This document shows, one piece after another, positions 63,301 to 64,000 of a stretch of 64,000 nt of DNA. The stretch's first letter is position 1. Every line of letters starts with the position of its first letter. Location: positions 372,001 through 436,000 of the forward strand of contig JABCYZ010000001.1 of the NCBI GenBank assembly GCA_013289955.1, given 5' to 3'. Under the pieces are notes generated by a model that saw nothing but the letters and a program-made list of their open reading frames with translations, was not told the DNA's origin and did not search any database. This DNA comes from Acidobacteriota bacterium. Lineage in GTDB: Bacteria > Acidobacteriota > Terriglobia > Acidiferrales > UBA7541. Made by a program: the position numbers and the translations under genes.

Positions 63301-64000
63301 CTATTGCTGGCTGTGCTGCTGCGGGCGCTCGGGGATCGAGCCCCCGGAATGGTCGGACTCGGATTTGGCTTCGGCGATCTGTTCGTGGCCGGAATCGTCG
63401 AGCGCGGGACGGAAGCGGACGTCGACGGATAGGCTTTGGCCGGCGCGACCTTTATACACGCCGCGGACCGGAGGCACGTCGCCGTAGTCACGGCCGTAGG
63501 CAACACGGATGTGGCGAAGCCCGATCGGCTTGCCGAGCGTGGGATCGAAGCCGATCCAGCCGCTGCCCGGCAGGAAAACTTCGGCCCAGGCGTGCGAGGC
63601 TTGGCCGCCGATAACTTCTTCCTGCTTGGTGCCCGCCGTTGCGCTGCCGGATACGATATAGCCTGAGACGTAGCGGGCGGGCAGGCCGCGCATGCGGACG
63701 ACTCCCAACAATAGATGAGCGAAATCCTGGCAGACGCCTGCGCGCAAGGCGAGAGAATCGCGCACGGAAGAGTTCACGTGCGTTGCGCCCTTCTGGTAGA
63801 CAAAACTATTGTGGATGAAATCGGAGGCGGTCTCGGCGAAGCCGGCCACGGTGCCGTCGCAGCCGGCCTCGGCGGTTTTAGAAATTTCGGCGATCTCGGG
63901 AAGATAGGGAACGTAGGCGCTCGGAGCGAGCCAGTCAAAGTGTTCTTCGAGAAGATCGGCGCGAACGGCGTCGAGTCCCGAGAGCGGCATACTGCCGGGT
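63301..64000 (-). CDS. Transglutaminase-fold protein, 5' end cut by the window
   Basis: At least 233 residues of a transglutaminase-like cysteine protease-fold protein are present. The catalytic triad is visible: Cys in AGVCQDFAHL, His in ASHAWAEVFL and Asp in GFDPTLG. The frame stays open to the last base, so the N-terminal domain that usually precedes this core lies beyond 64000; an ATG at 63990 is internal and not the start. The C-terminus is a charged, Gln-rich tail (SDHSGGSIPERPQQHSQQ). Bacterial members act as peptidases or transglutaminases, often beside alpha-E and circularly permuted ATP-grasp genes, which would be expected past the window end. Confidence 0.88.
   Translation of the reverse strand, partial: PGSMPLSGLDAVRADLLEEHFDWLAPSAYVPYLPEIAEISKTAEAGCDGTVAGFAETASDFIHNSFVYQKGATHVNSSVRDSLALRAGVCQDFAHLLLGVVRMRGLPARYVSGYIVSGSATAGTKQEEVIGGQASHAWAEVFLPGSGWIGFDPTLGKPIGLRHIRVAYGRDYGDVPPVRGVYKGRAGQSLSVDVRFRPALDDSGHEQIAEAKSESDHSGGSIPERPQQHSQQ

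Noticed and set aside
1..64000. tRNA genes, CRISPR arrays, insertion sequences, prophage or riboswitches
   Set aside because: No regularly spaced repeats, transposase or integrase sequence, cloverleaf-like element or known riboswitch core was seen. A covariance-model scan would be needed to exclude small RNAs.

Overview
The window looks like a chromosomal segment of an Acidobacteriota bacterium, probably a soil member of the Terriglobia-type lineages. The support is gene content: seven permeases of the acidobacterial duplicated orphan permease (ADOP) type, a secreted protein with the VWFA-related acidobacterial domain, an Oar-like TonB-dependent receptor with an N-terminal carboxypeptidase-regulatory domain, and a large TPR-rich Ser/Thr kinase. 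The DNA is GC-rich throughout. I saw no tRNA, rRNA, CRISPR array, insertion sequence or phage gene.

Region 1 (348-23620, all minus strand) is the dominant feature. Read in the direction of transcription it is a MacA-like membrane-fusion adaptor, five ADOP permeases in a row, an ABC ATPase, a sixth ADOP, a second and more divergent ABC ATPase, a seventh ADOP, and then an NtrC-type response regulator overlapping an NtrY-like histidine kinase. Most gaps are 9-97 bp; only one (6324-6546) is long. This is an oversized MacAB-like export or envelope system with its own two-component pair at the 3' end. An intrinsic terminator follows the kinase. Two overlapping promoter-like sites, one sigma70-like and one sigma54-like, lie before the adaptor.

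Region 2 (23919-29959) holds a TPR/thioredoxin-fold secreted protein, an AhpD-like peroxidase, a GMC oxidoreductase with its Tat-exported small subunit, and an NAD-type malic enzyme. Region 3 (30103-33365) is a compact DltA-, DltB- and DltC-like cassette (adenylation enzyme, MBOAT acyltransferase, carrier protein) without a DltD.

Region 4 (33435-48177) is envelope-centred: a secreted protein of unknown function, an orphan HAMP sensor, a secreted M20 peptidase, a translationally coupled pair of large homologous secreted proteins, then a DUF5666-like protein, a TonB-dependent receptor and a VWA protein in one probable operon. Region 5 (48549-54474) is a pentose or deoxypentose module: ribokinase-family kinase, DeoC aldolase and a double-domain ALDH16-like dehydrogenase on the minus strand, with a divergent sugar transporter that has a near-consensus sigma70 promoter.

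Region 6 (54848-64000) has a 1455-residue kinase ending in a TonB-like domain, a broken kinase remnant, a small membrane protein, a group of short acidobacterial-type proteins (one a zinc ribbon), a YncE-like beta-propeller protein, a small membrane protein, and a transglutaminase-fold protein cut by the window end.
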